A stretch of DNA of 64,000 nucleotides from an uncultured Prevotellaceae bacterium (GCA_902776475.1 CACYQD010000013.1:1-64000), one strand, 5' to 3'. Numbered from the stretch's first letter, positions 44,866-55,308 are shown. The notes: generated by a model from the sequence alone, not told the origin. Made by a program: numbers and translations.

Positions 44866-46926
44866 ATGATCAACAAGCAACTGTTACAGCCAGAGAGCAT
44901 TGTGGTGATTGGCGGCAGCAACAACGTCCACAAACCCGGTGGGGCCGTTGTCCGCAACCTCATCAGCGGCGGATATTCCGGCGTGCTCCGCATCGTCAAC
45001 CCCAAGGAAGACGAAGTGCAAGGCATCAAGGTTTTCCATGACGCCAAGGAACTTCCCCCCACTGACCTTGCCGTGGTTGTCATTCCCGCCAAGTTATGTC
45101 CTGCCACGGTGAAGTTGCTCGCCTCGGAGAAGGGCGTGAAGGCCTTCATCATCATCTCTGCAGGATTCGGCGAGGAGACCCAGCAAGGCGCAGCCTACGA
45201 GCAAGAGATCATCGACACCTGCGAACAGTATGGAGCCGCCCTGATCGGTCCCAACTGCATCGGTCTGCTCAACTCCTGGCATCACAGTGTCTTCACCAAA
45301 CCCATACCCAACCTCAACCCCCAGGGAGTGGATTTCATCTCCGGGTCAGGAGCCACCGCCGTCTTCATTCTGGAGTCGGCTGTCATCAAGGGCTTGCAGT
45401 TCAACTCCGTCTGGAGCATCGGCAACGGCAAGCAGATCGGCATTGAGGACGTGTTGCAGTACATGGATGAGCATTTCGACCCCGACCGCGACTCGAAAGT
45501 GAAGTTGCTTTACATCGAGAGTATCAGCAATCCCGACAAGTTGCTCTTCCATGCCGGATCACTCATCCGCAAAGGCTGCCGCATCGCCGCCATCAAGGCC
45601 GGCAGTTCTGAGAGCGGAAGCCGTGCCGCCTCCTCACACACAGGCGCCATCGCCAGCAGCGACTCCGCGGTGGAAGCCCTTTTCCGCAAGGCCGGCATCG
45701 TGAGGTGTTTCTCAAGGGAGGAACTCACCACGGTGGGCTGCATCTTCACCCTGCCACCCATCAAGGGCAACAACATTGCCATCGTCACCCATGCCGGCGG
45801 TCCCGGCGTGATGCTGACCGATGCCCTGTCGAAAGGCGGTCTTTCTGTTCCCCCGCTCGACCCTGCCATCGGTGAGGAACTGAAGCAGCAGCTCTTCCCC
45901 GGAGCCTCTGTTGCCAACCCCATTGACATATTGGCCACCGGAACGCCCGAACAACTTGGCAAGGCCATCGACTACTGCGAGAACCGTTTCGACAATATCG
46001 ATGCCATCATGGTCATCTTCGGCACCCCTGGACTCGTGCAACTCTACGAGACCTATGATGTGCTGCACAAGAAAATCCTGGAATGCAAGAAACCCGTCTT
46101 CCCCATCCTGCCCAGTCTTCACACGGCAGGTCCCGAGGTAGAGGAATTTCTCAAGAAAGGCCATGTGAACTTCAGCGACGAGGTGACCCTGGCCACCGCC
46201 CTGACCCAGGTGATGCGCACCCCACCCCCAGCCCCACCTGAGATCGAGTTGTTTGGCGTGGATGTTCCCCGCATCCGTGACATCATCTCAGGCATCAAGG
46301 AGAGCGGTTACATCTCCCCCAACCTCGTGCATGATCTTCTCAGTTGCGCAAGGATACCGATGGTGCCCGAGTTTGTGAGCGACAAGATCGACGAGGTGGT
46401 CGGTTTCGCTGAACGCACCGGTTATCCCGTAGTGGCCAAAGTAGTGGGTCCCGTTCACAAGAGCGACGTGGGCGGCGTGACGCTGAACATCAAGAGCGCC
46501 GAACATCTGCGGATGGAATTCAAGCGCATGATGAAGATTGAGGGAGCCACGTCGGTAATGGTTCAGAAGATGCTGAAAGGCACCGAACTGTTTATCGGCG
46601 CCAAATACGAATCGCGTTTCGGCCATATCGTGCTTTGCGGACTGGGCGGTATCTTCGTGGAGGTGTTGAAGGATGTGAGCAGCGGTCTGGCCCCTTTGTC
46701 CTATGCCGAAGCCTATTCGATGATCAAGTCGCTGCGTGCCTACAAGATCATCAAGGGCACACGCGGTCAAGCCGGCCTCAACCAGGCGAAGTTTGCCGAA
46801 GTCATCGTCCGTCTCTCCACCCTGTTGCGTTTTGCCACTGAAATCAAGGAGATGGACATCAACCCTCTGCTTGCTGATGCCGATGGTGTCACAGCCGTGG
46901 ATGCCCGAATCTATATAGAGAAATAA
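44866..46926 (+). CDS. ADP-forming acetate/acyl-CoA ligase
   Basis: A 686-residue NDP-forming acyl-CoA synthetase with all domains in one chain. A CoA-binding domain comes first (V-V-I-G-G-S-N-N near 13-20), then two succinyl-CoA-ligase-like domains with the phospho-histidine in S-S-H-T-G-A, and last an ATP-grasp domain (from about 480; Y-P-V-V-A-K-V-V-G-P near its start). Such enzymes convert acetyl-CoA, ADP and phosphate to acetate and ATP and conserve energy during fermentation. It follows YjbQ by 57 bases and converges with the glutamine synthetase gene. The preferred acyl group cannot be told from sequence. Confidence 0.9.
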   Translation: MINKQLLQPESIVVIGGSNNVHKPGGAVVRNLISGGYSGVLRIVNPKEDEVQGIKVFHDAKELPPTDLAVVVIPAKLCPATVKLLASEKGVKAFIIISAGFGEETQQGAAYEQEIIDTCEQYGAALIGPNCIGLLNSWHHSVFTKPIPNLNPQGVDFISGSGATAVFILESAVIKGLQFNSVWSIGNGKQIGIEDVLQYMDEHFDPDRDSKVKLLYIESISNPDKLLFHAGSLIRKGCRIAAIKAGSSESGSRAASSHTGAIASSDSAVEALFRKAGIVRCFSREELTTVGCIFTLPPIKGNNIAIVTHAGGPGVMLTDALSKGGLSVPPLDPAIGEELKQQLFPGASVANPIDILATGTPEQLGKAIDYCENRFDNIDAIMVIFGTPGLVQLYETYDVLHKKILECKKPVFPILPSLHTAGPEVEEFLKKGHVNFSDEVTLATALTQVMRTPPPAPPEIELFGVDVPRIRDIISGIKESGYISPNLVHDLLSCARIPMVPEFVSDKIDEVVGFAERTGYPVVAKVVGPVHKSDVGGVTLNIKSAEHLRMEFKRMMKIEGATSVMVQKMLKGTELFIGAKYESRFGHIVLCGLGGIFVEVLKDVSSGLAPLSYAEAYSMIKSLRAYKIIKGTRGQAGLNQAKFAEVIVRLSTLLRFATEIKEMDINPLLADADGVTAVDARIYIEK

Positions 46927-46936
46927 AAGAAGTATG

Positions 46937-46970
46937 TTTTTCATGGGCGGCACTTGCCGCCCATGAAAAA
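46937..46970. other. 15-bp perfect hairpin between convergent genes
   Basis: TTTTTCATGGGCGGC pairs with GCCGCCCATGAAAAA around the loop ACTT. On both strands the T-run precedes the stem and the A-run follows it, the reverse of a normal intrinsic terminator. It lies between the convergent acyl-CoA ligase and glutamine synthetase genes, so termination or mRNA-end protection is still the likely role. Confidence 0.7.
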
Positions 46971-46977
46971 TGAAATA

Positions 46978-48486
46978 TTATCCGCAGTGGAAATACTGGT
47001 TGACCAACCGCTGTATATCCTCATCACATCCTTTGAGGTCGCTGCGCAGCGAGCGGTCGTTGAAGGCCCGTAGTTGTCGGATGATGCTGTCGATCATCGC
47101 CTTGCTGAACACTCCGTCACGCTCATAATACTCCCGTTGTTTTTCGAGGCAGTCCGCCGAAGCCGCGCAACTGTCAGGCAGTTGGGCCAGTTGGGCGAGT
47201 CTCTGTTCATTGGCCTTGTCATGGATGTTCACATTGACGTAGGTCTGTGCAGCCACCTCCAGAGCATTCTCCATCTCGAAGCCATGGCGGCAAGCCACGC
47301 AGAGGCCAGCCATCAACTGGTAGAGATCGGCCGACCCATCCGGCGACCGCATCTCGACCGTCTGTTTCAATGTCGTGTCCACGTTTGACTCCACCTCTTT
47401 TGGATTGACGATGCGGCACATGTCCTTTCCCGCAGTCCATCCCAGCGGCACTCTGACCAATACCGACCTGTTGCGGTCACCCCAGCACACATTGGTGGGA
47501 GCCTCCTGATGCGGCACGAGTCTGAAATACGACATCGGATTCTTGTTGCCGAACGCGGTGATGCTCGGTGCGAGCACCATCATGCCTGCAATCATCCTGC
47601 GGGCATCATCACTGAGTTGACCACCATTGAGCATCATATTACGTCCATCCTTCATCAAGCGCATGTGGATATGCAGTCCGGACCCAGCTTTTCCGGTTGT
47701 GATTTTCGGTGCGAAAGTCACGTTGAGTCCCATCTGATAGGCCAGGTTGCGGATGACCCATTTTGCAAGCATCAACTGGTCGGCAGCCCATTCCGCGCGG
47801 ACCGGCAGGAACTCAATTTCATTCTGCTCATAGACCTTGCCGTCGAGCACAAAATTGCCTACTTCTGAATGGCCGTATTTGATCTGTCCGCCCGTCTGAG
47901 CGATATAGAGCATGCATTTAGCCCTGAACTCATTGGCCTTGGCATAAGGAGCCGACTCATGGTAGCCATGCTGGTCGATGGCAGGGAAATAGCCATCATC
48001 GTCGAAGATGACATAATATTCCAATTCGCCCATGGCCTGGAATTCCATGCCTGTGACCTTCGTGAAGGCCCGACTTGCCTTGGCCAGCGTCTGTTCGGGA
48101 GCGCTGTCAAGGAGTTTTCCATCCTTATCGAAGAAAGAGCACAACATACAGAGCGTGGGAATCTCGGCAAAGGGATCCTGGAATGCTGTGGCATATCTGG
48201 GCATCACATAGAGGTCGCTGCTGTCGGCCTCAACGAAGGAGAACAAACTGCTGCCATCGACTCTTTCCCCACAGGTGAGGATTGTTTCGAGATACAGCCG
48301 ATCGGTAATGACGAAGTTGAGGGTTTTCAGTTTTCCATCCCCTCCGGGATACATGAAATTGACCATTTGGATGTCATGAGCCTCGATATACCTGATGATA
48401 TCGTCTCTGGTGAAATCACTTTGCGGTTTTTGCAGGAATGCCACCACTTTGTTGGCATTCATAGCAAGTTGATTGTAGTTGTCCAT
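46978..48486 (-). CDS. Glutamine synthetase family enzyme
   Basis: A 502-residue enzyme of the glutamine synthetase family, closest in size to type I (about 450-475). It has the N-terminal beta-grasp domain (about 35-120, V-N-F-M-Y-P-G-G-D-G-K-L) and a catalytic domain with L-H-I-H-M-R-L (metal and ATP site) and the R-N-R-S motif in W-G-D-R-N-R-S-V-L-V-R. It makes glutamine from glutamate, ammonia and ATP. It differs from the standard GlnA in that Q-E-A-P-T-N-V-C-W precedes R-N-R-S, so it may be a divergent form with another amine acceptor. It has its own promoter, diverging from the phenylacetate-CoA ligase gene. Confidence 0.85.
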   Translation of the reverse strand: MDNYNQLAMNANKVVAFLQKPQSDFTRDDIIRYIEAHDIQMVNFMYPGGDGKLKTLNFVITDRLYLETILTCGERVDGSSLFSFVEADSSDLYVMPRYATAFQDPFAEIPTLCMLCSFFDKDGKLLDSAPEQTLAKASRAFTKVTGMEFQAMGELEYYVIFDDDGYFPAIDQHGYHESAPYAKANEFRAKCMLYIAQTGGQIKYGHSEVGNFVLDGKVYEQNEIEFLPVRAEWAADQLMLAKWVIRNLAYQMGLNVTFAPKITTGKAGSGLHIHMRLMKDGRNMMLNGGQLSDDARRMIAGMMVLAPSITAFGNKNPMSYFRLVPHQEAPTNVCWGDRNRSVLVRVPLGWTAGKDMCRIVNPKEVESNVDTTLKQTVEMRSPDGSADLYQLMAGLCVACRHGFEMENALEVAAQTYVNVNIHDKANEQRLAQLAQLPDSCAASADCLEKQREYYERDGVFSKAMIDSIIRQLRAFNDRSLRSDLKGCDEDIQRLVNQYFHCG

Positions 48487-48516
48487 ATAGATTTAAGTGT
48501 TGAAGAATATTTTAAG

Positions 48517-48548
48517 CAAAATTATTCAAAATTCCGAAGATAACCAAA
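48517..48548 (-). promoter_or_regulatory. Promoter of the glutamine synthetase gene
   Basis: Minus strand: -33 TTTG (48545-48548), 20-base spacer, -7 TAATTTTG (48517-48524), about 31 bases before the ATG. Confidence 0.7.
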
Positions 48549-48566
48549 TATAATGGCCAAATAGTT

Positions 48567-48595
48567 TTTGTTTCCACTTTTTTTATGTACTTTTG
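48567..48595 (+). promoter_or_regulatory. Promoter of the phenylacetate-CoA ligase gene
   Basis: -33 TTTG (48567-48570), 17-base spacer, -7 TACTTTTG (48588-48595). Transcription would start near 48602, so the coding start must lie later (ATG 48662). Confidence 0.65.
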
Positions 48596-48661
48596 TGGCT
48601 AAATGAGGTAACAAAGTCATTCATTAAACAACAATTAACAAGAAAATCACCTATTTTTATT

Positions 48662-49960
48662 ATGTATTGGAACGAGAGCATTGAATGCATGAGTCGTGAG
48701 CAATTGCGCGAGATTCAGAGCCGAAGACTGAAAAAGATTGTGAGTTACGTGTATCACAACACCCCATTTTACCGAAAGAAATTCCAAGAGATGGACCTTA
48801 CGCCTGATGACATTCAGAGTATTGATGACATCACGAAGTTGCCCTTCACCAATAAGACCGACCTGCGCGACACCTACCCCTTTGGTCTGGCCGCAGTTCC
48901 GATGAGTCAGATTGTGCGCATCCACGCCTCCTCCGGCACGACCGGCAAACCCGTCGTGGTGCTTTACACCCGCAAGGATCTCACCATGTGGGAAGAGAGC
49001 ATCTCGCGCGCCTTCACCGCCTACGGAGCCACCAAGGAAGACATATTCCAGATTTCCTACGGCTATGGCCTTTTCACCGGAGGACTCGGCGCCCATGACG
49101 GAGCCACCAACATCGGTGCCAGTGTCATCCCCATGTCATCCGGCAATACCCAGAAGCAGATCACGCTGATGCACGATTTTGGAGCGACAGCCCTTTGCTG
49201 CACCCCCTCCTATGCCATGTTCCTGGGCGAGGCCATGCGCGAGTCAGAATGGCCCAGGGAAGAATTCAAACTGCGCATCGGAGCCTTTGGTGCTGAGCCA
49301 TGGACAGAGAATATGCGTGTGAAGTTGGAGGAGTCGCTGGGCATCAAGGCCTACGACATCTACGGACTGAGTGAGATCTGCGGTCCCGGTGTCGGTTTCG
49401 AGTGCGAGTGTCAGAACGGCACCCATCTCAACGAAGACTACTTCCTGCCTGAGATCGTGAATCCCGAGACCGGCGAGCCACTGCCTGAAGGACAGTTTGG
49501 TGAGCTCTGCTTCACCCATCTGACGAAAGAAGGCATGCCCCTGCTGCGCTACCGCACCCACGACCTCACCGCCCTTCACTACGACAAATGCGAGTGCGGC
49601 CGCACACTGGTCCGCATGGACCGCATCCTCGGCCGTTGCGACGACATGCTGATTATCCGTGGTGTGAACGTCTTCCCGTCGCAGATTGAGTCCGTCATTC
49701 TGAAGCAGGAAGAGTTTGAGCCCCACTTCATGTTGGAGGTCGACCGCGTGAACAACACTGACACCAGTCTGTTGAAGGTGGAAGTGAAGGAAGAATATTT
49801 CACCGACAACATGTCCGACATGGTCGGTTTGCAGAAGAAACTCGAAGGCGAGCTCCGCAGTGTGATCGGCATCGGTTTCAAGGTGAGGCTTGTGGAGCCC
49901 AAGGGCATCGAGCGCTCCACCGGCAAGGCCAAGCGCGTGATAGACAAGAGAAAGTTATAA
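48662..49960 (+). CDS. paaK: Phenylacetate-CoA ligase-like (PaaK)
   Basis: An adenylate-forming enzyme of 432 residues that activates arylacetic acids such as phenylacetate to the CoA thioester. The ATP loop S-S-G-T-T-G-K-P is at about 89-96, the Y-G-L-S-E-I-C-G-P-G motif lies in the middle, and R-Y-R-T-H-D-L near the C-terminal subdomain. In anaerobic Bacteroidales it works with indolepyruvate:ferredoxin oxidoreductase in aromatic amino acid metabolism. The downstream ACT-domain gene (22 bases on) supports that pairing. Start chosen after the promoter. Confidence 0.92.
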   Translation: MYWNESIECMSREQLREIQSRRLKKIVSYVYHNTPFYRKKFQEMDLTPDDIQSIDDITKLPFTNKTDLRDTYPFGLAAVPMSQIVRIHASSGTTGKPVVVLYTRKDLTMWEESISRAFTAYGATKEDIFQISYGYGLFTGGLGAHDGATNIGASVIPMSSGNTQKQITLMHDFGATALCCTPSYAMFLGEAMRESEWPREEFKLRIGAFGAEPWTENMRVKLEESLGIKAYDIYGLSEICGPGVGFECECQNGTHLNEDYFLPEIVNPETGEPLPEGQFGELCFTHLTKEGMPLLRYRTHDLTALHYDKCECGRTLVRMDRILGRCDDMLIIRGVNVFPSQIESVILKQEEFEPHFMLEVDRVNNTDTSLLKVEVKEEYFTDNMSDMVGLQKKLEGELRSVIGIGFKVRLVEPKGIERSTGKAKRVIDKRKL

Positions 49961-49982
49961 ACCTTAATAAAACCAGCATACT

Positions 49983-50408
49983 ATGTTAGCAAAGCAATTA
50001 TCGATTTTTCTTGAGAACAAGTCAGGTCGTCTGACAGAAGTCACCGAGGTACTCGGCAAAGCAGGAGTCAACCTGACTGCCATGAGCATCGCCGACAATT
50101 CCGACTTCGGCATTCTCCGCTGCATCGTGAGTGATCCAGAGAAAGCATACAAAGAGTTAAAAGGAGCCCATTTCACGGTCCGTCTCACCGATGTGATCGG
50201 ATTCACCTGTCCCAACACCCCCGGTTCTCTCTCTCTGGTGCTGAAATACCTCTCCGACGCAGGAGTATTCATTGAATACATGTACTCGTTCAGCAACGGC
50301 GACGTGGCCCATGTCGTCATCCGTCCCTCTAACCTGGAAGTCTGCGAACAGATTCTGGAGTCGAAGAAAGTGGACCTCTTAGCTGCAAGCGACCTCTACA
50401 GACTTTAA
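49983..50408 (+). CDS. Tandem ACT-domain protein
   Basis: A 141-residue protein made of two ACT domains (about 1-70 and 71-141). The first begins K-Q-L-S-I-F-L-E-N-K-S-G-R-L-T-E-V, the typical ligand-binding strand and loop. The second repeats the pattern (N-T-P-G-S-L-S-L-V-L-K-Y-L). ACT pairs bind amino acids and sense their level. Genes of this kind commonly follow phenylacetate-CoA ligase, and may regulate aromatic amino acid metabolism. Confidence 0.88.
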   Translation: MLAKQLSIFLENKSGRLTEVTEVLGKAGVNLTAMSIADNSDFGILRCIVSDPEKAYKELKGAHFTVRLTDVIGFTCPNTPGSLSLVLKYLSDAGVFIEYMYSFSNGDVAHVVIRPSNLEVCEQILESKKVDLLAASDLYRL

Positions 50409-50415
50409 GTTGACC

Positions 50416-50448
50416 TGTGCCACCCCTCCCCACCGGACGGGTGGCACA
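50416..50448. other. Hairpin after the ACT gene
   Basis: TGTGCCACCC pairs with GGGTGGCACA over a 13-base loop. No U-tract follows, so it may be a Rho-linked 3' end or a weak terminator between the ACT and beta-glucosidase genes. Confidence 0.5.
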
Positions 50449-50480
50449 TGTTGATGCCCAACCTCAAATCGCATACGAAT

Positions 50481-52814
50481 ATGAAAAGAACCCTTATTGC
50501 CCTTGGGGCAGTCCTTTTATCCATGAACATGAATGCTCAAAATGCTCCCCAGCTGCGCGCCGACAACATCGACGAGGTGATCGCAGCCATGACCTTAGAA
50601 GAAAAAGCCAAAATTCTCGTGGGAGGTGCCAACAACTTTTTCAGTGACGGAGCTGTAGTCGGCGGTGAAGCCAGTCTTGTGGCCGGTGCTGCCGGTACGA
50701 CAGCCGCCATTCCCCGCCTCGGCATCCCAGCCACGGTCTTGACCGACGGTCCTGCCGGTGTGCGCATCAACCCCACCCGCGAGGGCACCACCCAGACTTT
50801 TTATGCCACCGGTTTTCCCATAGGCACCTGTCTGGCCTCCACATGGAACACCGAATTGGTGAGAGAGGTGGGCAAGGCCATCGGCGATGAGACCAAGGAA
50901 TATCGTTGCGACGTGATCCTCGGACCCGGTATGAACCTGCACCGCAACCCCCTCTGCGGCCGCAACTTTGAATATTACAGCGAAGACCCCTTGCTCACCG
51001 GCAAGATAGCCGCCGCCTACATCAATGGCGTGCAGGAAGAGGGTGTCGGCGTGAGTGCCAAGCATTTCGCCGTGAACTCACAGGAGACCGACCGCACGAG
51101 TGTTGACGAGCGGGTATCCCCCCGTGCAGCCCGAGAGCTCTATCTCCGCGGTTTTGAGATTGCCGTGAGGGAAAGTGCCCCTTGGACGATCATGGCCTCT
51201 TACAACAAAGTGAACGGCACCTATTCGATGGGCAACCATGACCTGTTGACCAAGATTCTCCGTGACGATTGGGGATACCAAGGCATGGTGATGACTGACT
51301 GGATCGGCATTCGTGAGGGTTTGCGCACCATCGACGAAGTACATGCCGGCAACGACCTCATGGAACCCGGTCAGCAAAAGCAGTCGGATGAGATTGTGGA
51401 AGGAGTGAAGAGCGGCAAGCTGTCGATCAGCGATGTGGACCGCAATGTGCGCCGCATGCTCGAGTATATCGTCAAGACCCCCAGTTTCCGCCATTATGCC
51501 GCCACCAACCAACCCGACCTGAAGGGTCACGCGCAGATCACCCGTCAGACTGCCACCGAAGGCATCGTGATGCTGAAGAACAATGGCGCCCTGCCCTGGA
51601 ATGTGAATGGACAAGGCATCAAGACCGTAGCCCTCTTTGGAGTGAATTCCTACGATTTCCTGTCAGGAGGCACCGGTTCGGGCTGTGTTCATACCCCGTA
51701 CGTGGTCGATATGGTGGAAGGTCTGAAGAACGTCGGCATCAGTTCATCCCCTACCCTGACTGAGATTTACCGCAAATACATCGACTATGCCAGGGTGAAA
51801 TTCCAGGCAGACCGCCATCCTGCCCGTTGGTATCAGATGGAAATGTTTGGTCAGCAGAAATATCCTGAGATTGCCATCAGTCAGATCTGCGCCAACAATG
51901 AGGTCAAGAACTCCGATGCCGCCATTGTCACCATCGGCCGTCAGGCAGGAGAAGGTGTTGACCGTGAGATTGAAGGCGAGTTCAACCTCTCGGAGGAAGA
52001 GCGTCAGATGATTTTCGATGTCTGCAACGTCTTCCATGCCGCCGGCAAGCCCGTCATCGTGATCATCAACTCCGGTTCGGTGATAGAGACCGCCTCCTGG
52101 AGCAGTTATCCCGATGCCATCCTCTGCGCCTGGCAGCCTGGAGAAGAAGGAGGCAATTCCGTGGCCGACATCCTCACCGGCAAGGTCAATCCCTCCGGCA
52201 AGTTGACGATGACCTGGCCCATCTCCGTGGCCGACCATCCCTCAACGAAGAATTTCCCCGGCAACCTCGACTATTTCTCCTATGCCTCCATGATCTCCAA
52301 CGGTGTTCCCGTACCAGGCCATGCCTACACCAACCATGAGGAAGGCATCTACGTCGGTTACCGTCATTTCGACACCCGCCGGCAAGCCGTTGCCTACCCC
52401 TTCGGCTATGGTCTGAGCTACACCACCTTTGAGTACAGCAAGCCTGTCGTATCTCAGAAAGGCAGTCAGATTGAGGTGAGCATCACCATCAAGAACACCG
52501 GCAAGGTTGCAGGCAAGGAAATCGCCCAGGTCTATGTGAGTGCCCCCAAGGGCCAGCTGGACAAACCAGCCAAGGAGTTGAAAGCCTTTGGCAAGACCCG
52601 TGAGTTGAAGCCCGGTGAGAGTCAGACCCTGAAGATGGCCCTTCAGCACAGAGACCTCGCCTCCTTTGACGAGTCGCAGAGTGCTTGGGTGGTGGATGCC
52701 GGCACCTATGTCTTCCATATCGGCGCCAATGTGAGCGACATCCGCTCCACCGCATCGCTGAATGTAAAAGCCCTTTTGGAGAAGACGAGCACCGCCCTGT
52801 TGTTGCAAAAATAA
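50481..52814 (+). CDS. GH3 beta-glucosidase, secreted
   Basis: Glycoside hydrolase family 3 enzyme of 777 residues with a signal peptide (MKRTLIALGAVLLSMNMNAQ), so periplasmic or surface-located. The (beta/alpha)8 barrel contains the nucleophile D273 in V-M-T-D-W. The alpha/beta sandwich domain follows, with the K-H-F-A-V-N-S-Q-E motif before it. The C-terminal fibronectin III-like domain is at about 660-760. The three-domain layout is that of broad beta-glucosidases (BglX type) acting on cello-oligosaccharides and other beta-glucosides. The start is the ATG of the signal peptide. The GH94 gene follows after 49 bases, suggesting a shared route for beta-glucans. Confidence 0.93.
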   Translation: MKRTLIALGAVLLSMNMNAQNAPQLRADNIDEVIAAMTLEEKAKILVGGANNFFSDGAVVGGEASLVAGAAGTTAAIPRLGIPATVLTDGPAGVRINPTREGTTQTFYATGFPIGTCLASTWNTELVREVGKAIGDETKEYRCDVILGPGMNLHRNPLCGRNFEYYSEDPLLTGKIAAAYINGVQEEGVGVSAKHFAVNSQETDRTSVDERVSPRAARELYLRGFEIAVRESAPWTIMASYNKVNGTYSMGNHDLLTKILRDDWGYQGMVMTDWIGIREGLRTIDEVHAGNDLMEPGQQKQSDEIVEGVKSGKLSISDVDRNVRRMLEYIVKTPSFRHYAATNQPDLKGHAQITRQTATEGIVMLKNNGALPWNVNGQGIKTVALFGVNSYDFLSGGTGSGCVHTPYVVDMVEGLKNVGISSSPTLTEIYRKYIDYARVKFQADRHPARWYQMEMFGQQKYPEIAISQICANNEVKNSDAAIVTIGRQAGEGVDREIEGEFNLSEEERQMIFDVCNVFHAAGKPVIVIINSGSVIETASWSSYPDAILCAWQPGEEGGNSVADILTGKVNPSGKLTMTWPISVADHPSTKNFPGNLDYFSYASMISNGVPVPGHAYTNHEEGIYVGYRHFDTRRQAVAYPFGYGLSYTTFEYSKPVVSQKGSQIEVSITIKNTGKVAGKEIAQVYVSAPKGQLDKPAKELKAFGKTRELKPGESQTLKMALQHRDLASFDESQSAWVVDAGTYVFHIGANVSDIRSTASLNVKALLEKTSTALLLQK

Positions 52815-52863
52815 GAAAATAAAAACATAATAACCTATTAAAGATATCCAAACCAAACCCACT

Positions 52864-55308
52864 ATGACGAACAAGAAATATGGTCATTTCGATGATGCGC
52901 AACGAGAGTACGTCATCACCGACCCCCAGACCCCATGGCCTTGGATCAATTACCTCGGCAACGAGGACTTTTTCTCCCTGATCAGTAATACCGCCGGCGG
53001 CTACTCCTTCTACAAGGACGCCAAGTTCCGCCGTCTGACCCGTTACCGCTACAACAACGTACCGATGGACAACGGCGGCCGCTACTTCTACATCAAGGAC
53101 GGCGACACAGTATGGAATCCCGGGTGGAAGCCCTGCAAGACCCCCCTCGACTTCTACGAGTGCCGTCACGGCATGAGTTATACCCGCATCAACTCCCGCA
53201 AGAACGGTATCGAGGCCAGCGTGCTCTTCTTCGTTCCTCTGAAAAACTGGTGTGAGGTACAGAAACTGACCCTGAAGAACACCACTTCCGAAGAGCGCAG
53301 TCTGAAACTCTTCTCCTTTGCAGAATGGTGCCTGTGGAACGCCGCCACCGACATGGAGAATTTCCAGCGCAACTTCTCCACCGGCGAGGTGGAGATTGAG
53401 GGTTCGGTCATTTATCACAAGACCGAGTACCGCGAGCGCCGCAACCACTACGCCTACTACAGCGTGAATGTTCCCATCGACGGTTTCGACACCGACCGCG
53501 AGACCTTCGTCGGTCTCTACAATGGTTTTGACCATCCCGATGCAGTGGAGGAAGGCAAGCCCCGCAACAGCCATGCCCACGGCTGGAGTCCCATCGCCTC
53601 GCACTATATCGAGGTGAAGCTGGCACCCGGCGAGAGCCGTGACCTGATCTTCGTGCTCGGCTATGTGGAGAACAAGCAAGAAGAGAAGTTCATCGCACCC
53701 CAAGTCATCAACAAGGAGAAAGCCCTCGCCACCATCGCCCGTTTTGACACGACGGAGAAGGTGGATGCCGCTTTCGCACAATTGCATCAATATTGGGACG
53801 ACCTGCTCGACATCTTCGTCGTCGATACCGGCAACGACAAACTCGACCGGATGGTGAACATCTGGAACCAATACCAGTGCATGGTGACCTTCAACATGTC
53901 GCGCTCCGCCTCCTTCTTCGAGAGCGGCATCGGCCGCGGTATGGGTTTCCGCGACTCCAACCAAGACTTGGTCGGCTTTGTCCACCAGATTCCCGAGCGT
54001 GCCCGTCAGCGCATCATCGACATCGCCTCAACGCAGTTCCCCGATGGCGGTTGCTACCACCAATATCAACCCTTGACCAAGCGTGGCAACAATGATATCG
54101 GCGGTGGTTTCAACGACGACCCCTGCTGGCTGATTTTCGGAACGGTGGCCTATATCAAGGAGACCGGTGACTTCAGCATTCTCGAAGAGCCCGTCCCGTT
54201 CGACAACCAGCCCGGCAGTGAAGTATCGTTGATGGAGCATCTGAAAGTGTCGTTCGACCATGTGGTGAATAATCTTGGTCCTCACAAGTTGCCCCTCATC
54301 GGCCGTGCCGACTGGAATGACTGTCTGAACCTCAACTGTTTCTCCTGGGATCCCAATGAGTCGTTCCAGACCACAGAAAACAAGACCGAAGGCACCCAGG
54401 CAGAGAGTCTGATGATCGCCGGTCTGTTTGTTGTCACCGGCAACGAGTACATCTCACTCTGCCGTAAGATGGGCAACATGGCGGAAGCCGACCGTGCCCG
54501 CAAGCATGTCGATGAGATGGTGGCCGCAGTGAAACGCGACGGCTGGGACGGAGAGTGGTATCTCCGCGCCTACGACTATTATGGCCGCAAGATCGGTTCG
54601 AAGGAGAACGAAGAAGGCAAGATCTTCATCGAGAGCCAGGGCTGGTGCACAATGGCCTGTATCGGTCAGGAAGAAGGCATGGTGGAGAAATCGCTTGACT
54701 CGGTGAAGAAATACCTGGAATGCGAGCATGGCATCGTACTCAACAATCCCGCCTTCACCAAATATATCTACGAATACGGTGAGATCAGCAGCTATCCAGA
54801 GGGCTACAAAGAGAATGCCGGTATCTTCTGCCACAACAACCCATGGGTGATCATCGGCGAGACCCTTGCCGGCCGTGGTGACGACGCATGGAACCATTAC
54901 CGCAAGATCCTGCCCAGTTATGTGGAGGAGAAGTTCAGCACGCTGCACAAGGTGGAGCCCTACGTGAACTGCCAGATGGTGGCCGGCAAGGATGCCGCCC
55001 GTCCCGGTGAAGGCAAGAACAGTTGGCTGACCGGCACCGCCGCCTGGATGTGGCTCACGGTGAGTCAGTACATTCTTGGCATCAAGCCCGACTACAACGG
55101 TCTGGTCATCGATCCCTGTGTGCCCTCCACCGCCCAGGAGTTTTCCGTGAAGCGCAAATTCCGCGATGCCGAATACCGCATCCGCATCTCCAATCCCAAG
55201 GGTGTCAACCGCGGTGTACTCAGCGTGGAGGTAGATGGAGTGCTGATGGAAGGCAATACCATCCTGTATGAATCCGGTTGCCACGAAGTGGTCGTGGTGA
55301 TGGGATAA
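52864..55308 (+). CDS. GH94 cellobiose phosphorylase
   Basis: An 814-residue inverting phosphorylase of family GH94. It converts cellobiose and phosphate to glucose 1-phosphate and glucose, saving one ATP per disaccharide. The N-terminus ([14 protein letters not shown], then [17 protein letters not shown]) closely follows Cellvibrio gilvus cellobiose phosphorylase. The catalytic acid is D483 in [10 protein letters not shown]. There is no signal peptide, so it acts in the cytoplasm on imported cellobiose. It is co-directional with the secreted GH3 gene and ends at a bidirectional terminator. Cellodextrin or chitobiose phosphorylases are close relatives. Confidence 0.95.
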   Translation: MTNKKYGHFDDAQREYVITDPQTPWPWINYLGNEDFFSLISNTAGGYSFYKDAKFRRLTRYRYNNVPMDNGGRYFYIKDGDTVWNPGWKPCKTPLDFYECRHGMSYTRINSRKNGIEASVLFFVPLKNWCEVQKLTLKNTTSEERSLKLFSFAEWCLWNAATDMENFQRNFSTGEVEIEGSVIYHKTEYRERRNHYAYYSVNVPIDGFDTDRETFVGLYNGFDHPDAVEEGKPRNSHAHGWSPIASHYIEVKLAPGESRDLIFVLGYVENKQEEKFIAPQVINKEKALATIARFDTTEKVDAAFAQLHQYWDDLLDIFVVDTGNDKLDRMVNIWNQYQCMVTFNMSRSASFFESGIGRGMGFRDSNQDLVGFVHQIPERARQRIIDIASTQFPDGGCYHQYQPLTKRGNNDIGGGFNDDPCWLIFGTVAYIKETGDFSILEEPVPFDNQPGSEVSLMEHLKVSFDHVVNNLGPHKLPLIGRADWNDCLNLNCFSWDPNESFQTTENKTEGTQAESLMIAGLFVVTGNEYISLCRKMGNMAEADRARKHVDEMVAAVKRDGWDGEWYLRAYDYYGRKIGSKENEEGKIFIESQGWCTMACIGQEEGMVEKSLDSVKKYLECEHGIVLNNPAFTKYIYEYGEISSYPEGYKENAGIFCHNNPWVIIGETLAGRGDDAWNHYRKILPSYVEEKFSTLHKVEPYVNCQMVAGKDAARPGEGKNSWLTGTAAWMWLTVSQYILGIKPDYNGLVIDPCVPSTAQEFSVKRKFRDAEYRIRISNPKGVNRGVLSVEVDGVLMEGNTILYESGCHEVVVVMG

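Noticed and set aside
52489-53985. 498-codon minus-strand frame opposite the GH3 and GH94 genes
   Set aside because: Overlaps two strong enzyme genes and its protein shows only low-complexity His/Val/Glu composition.
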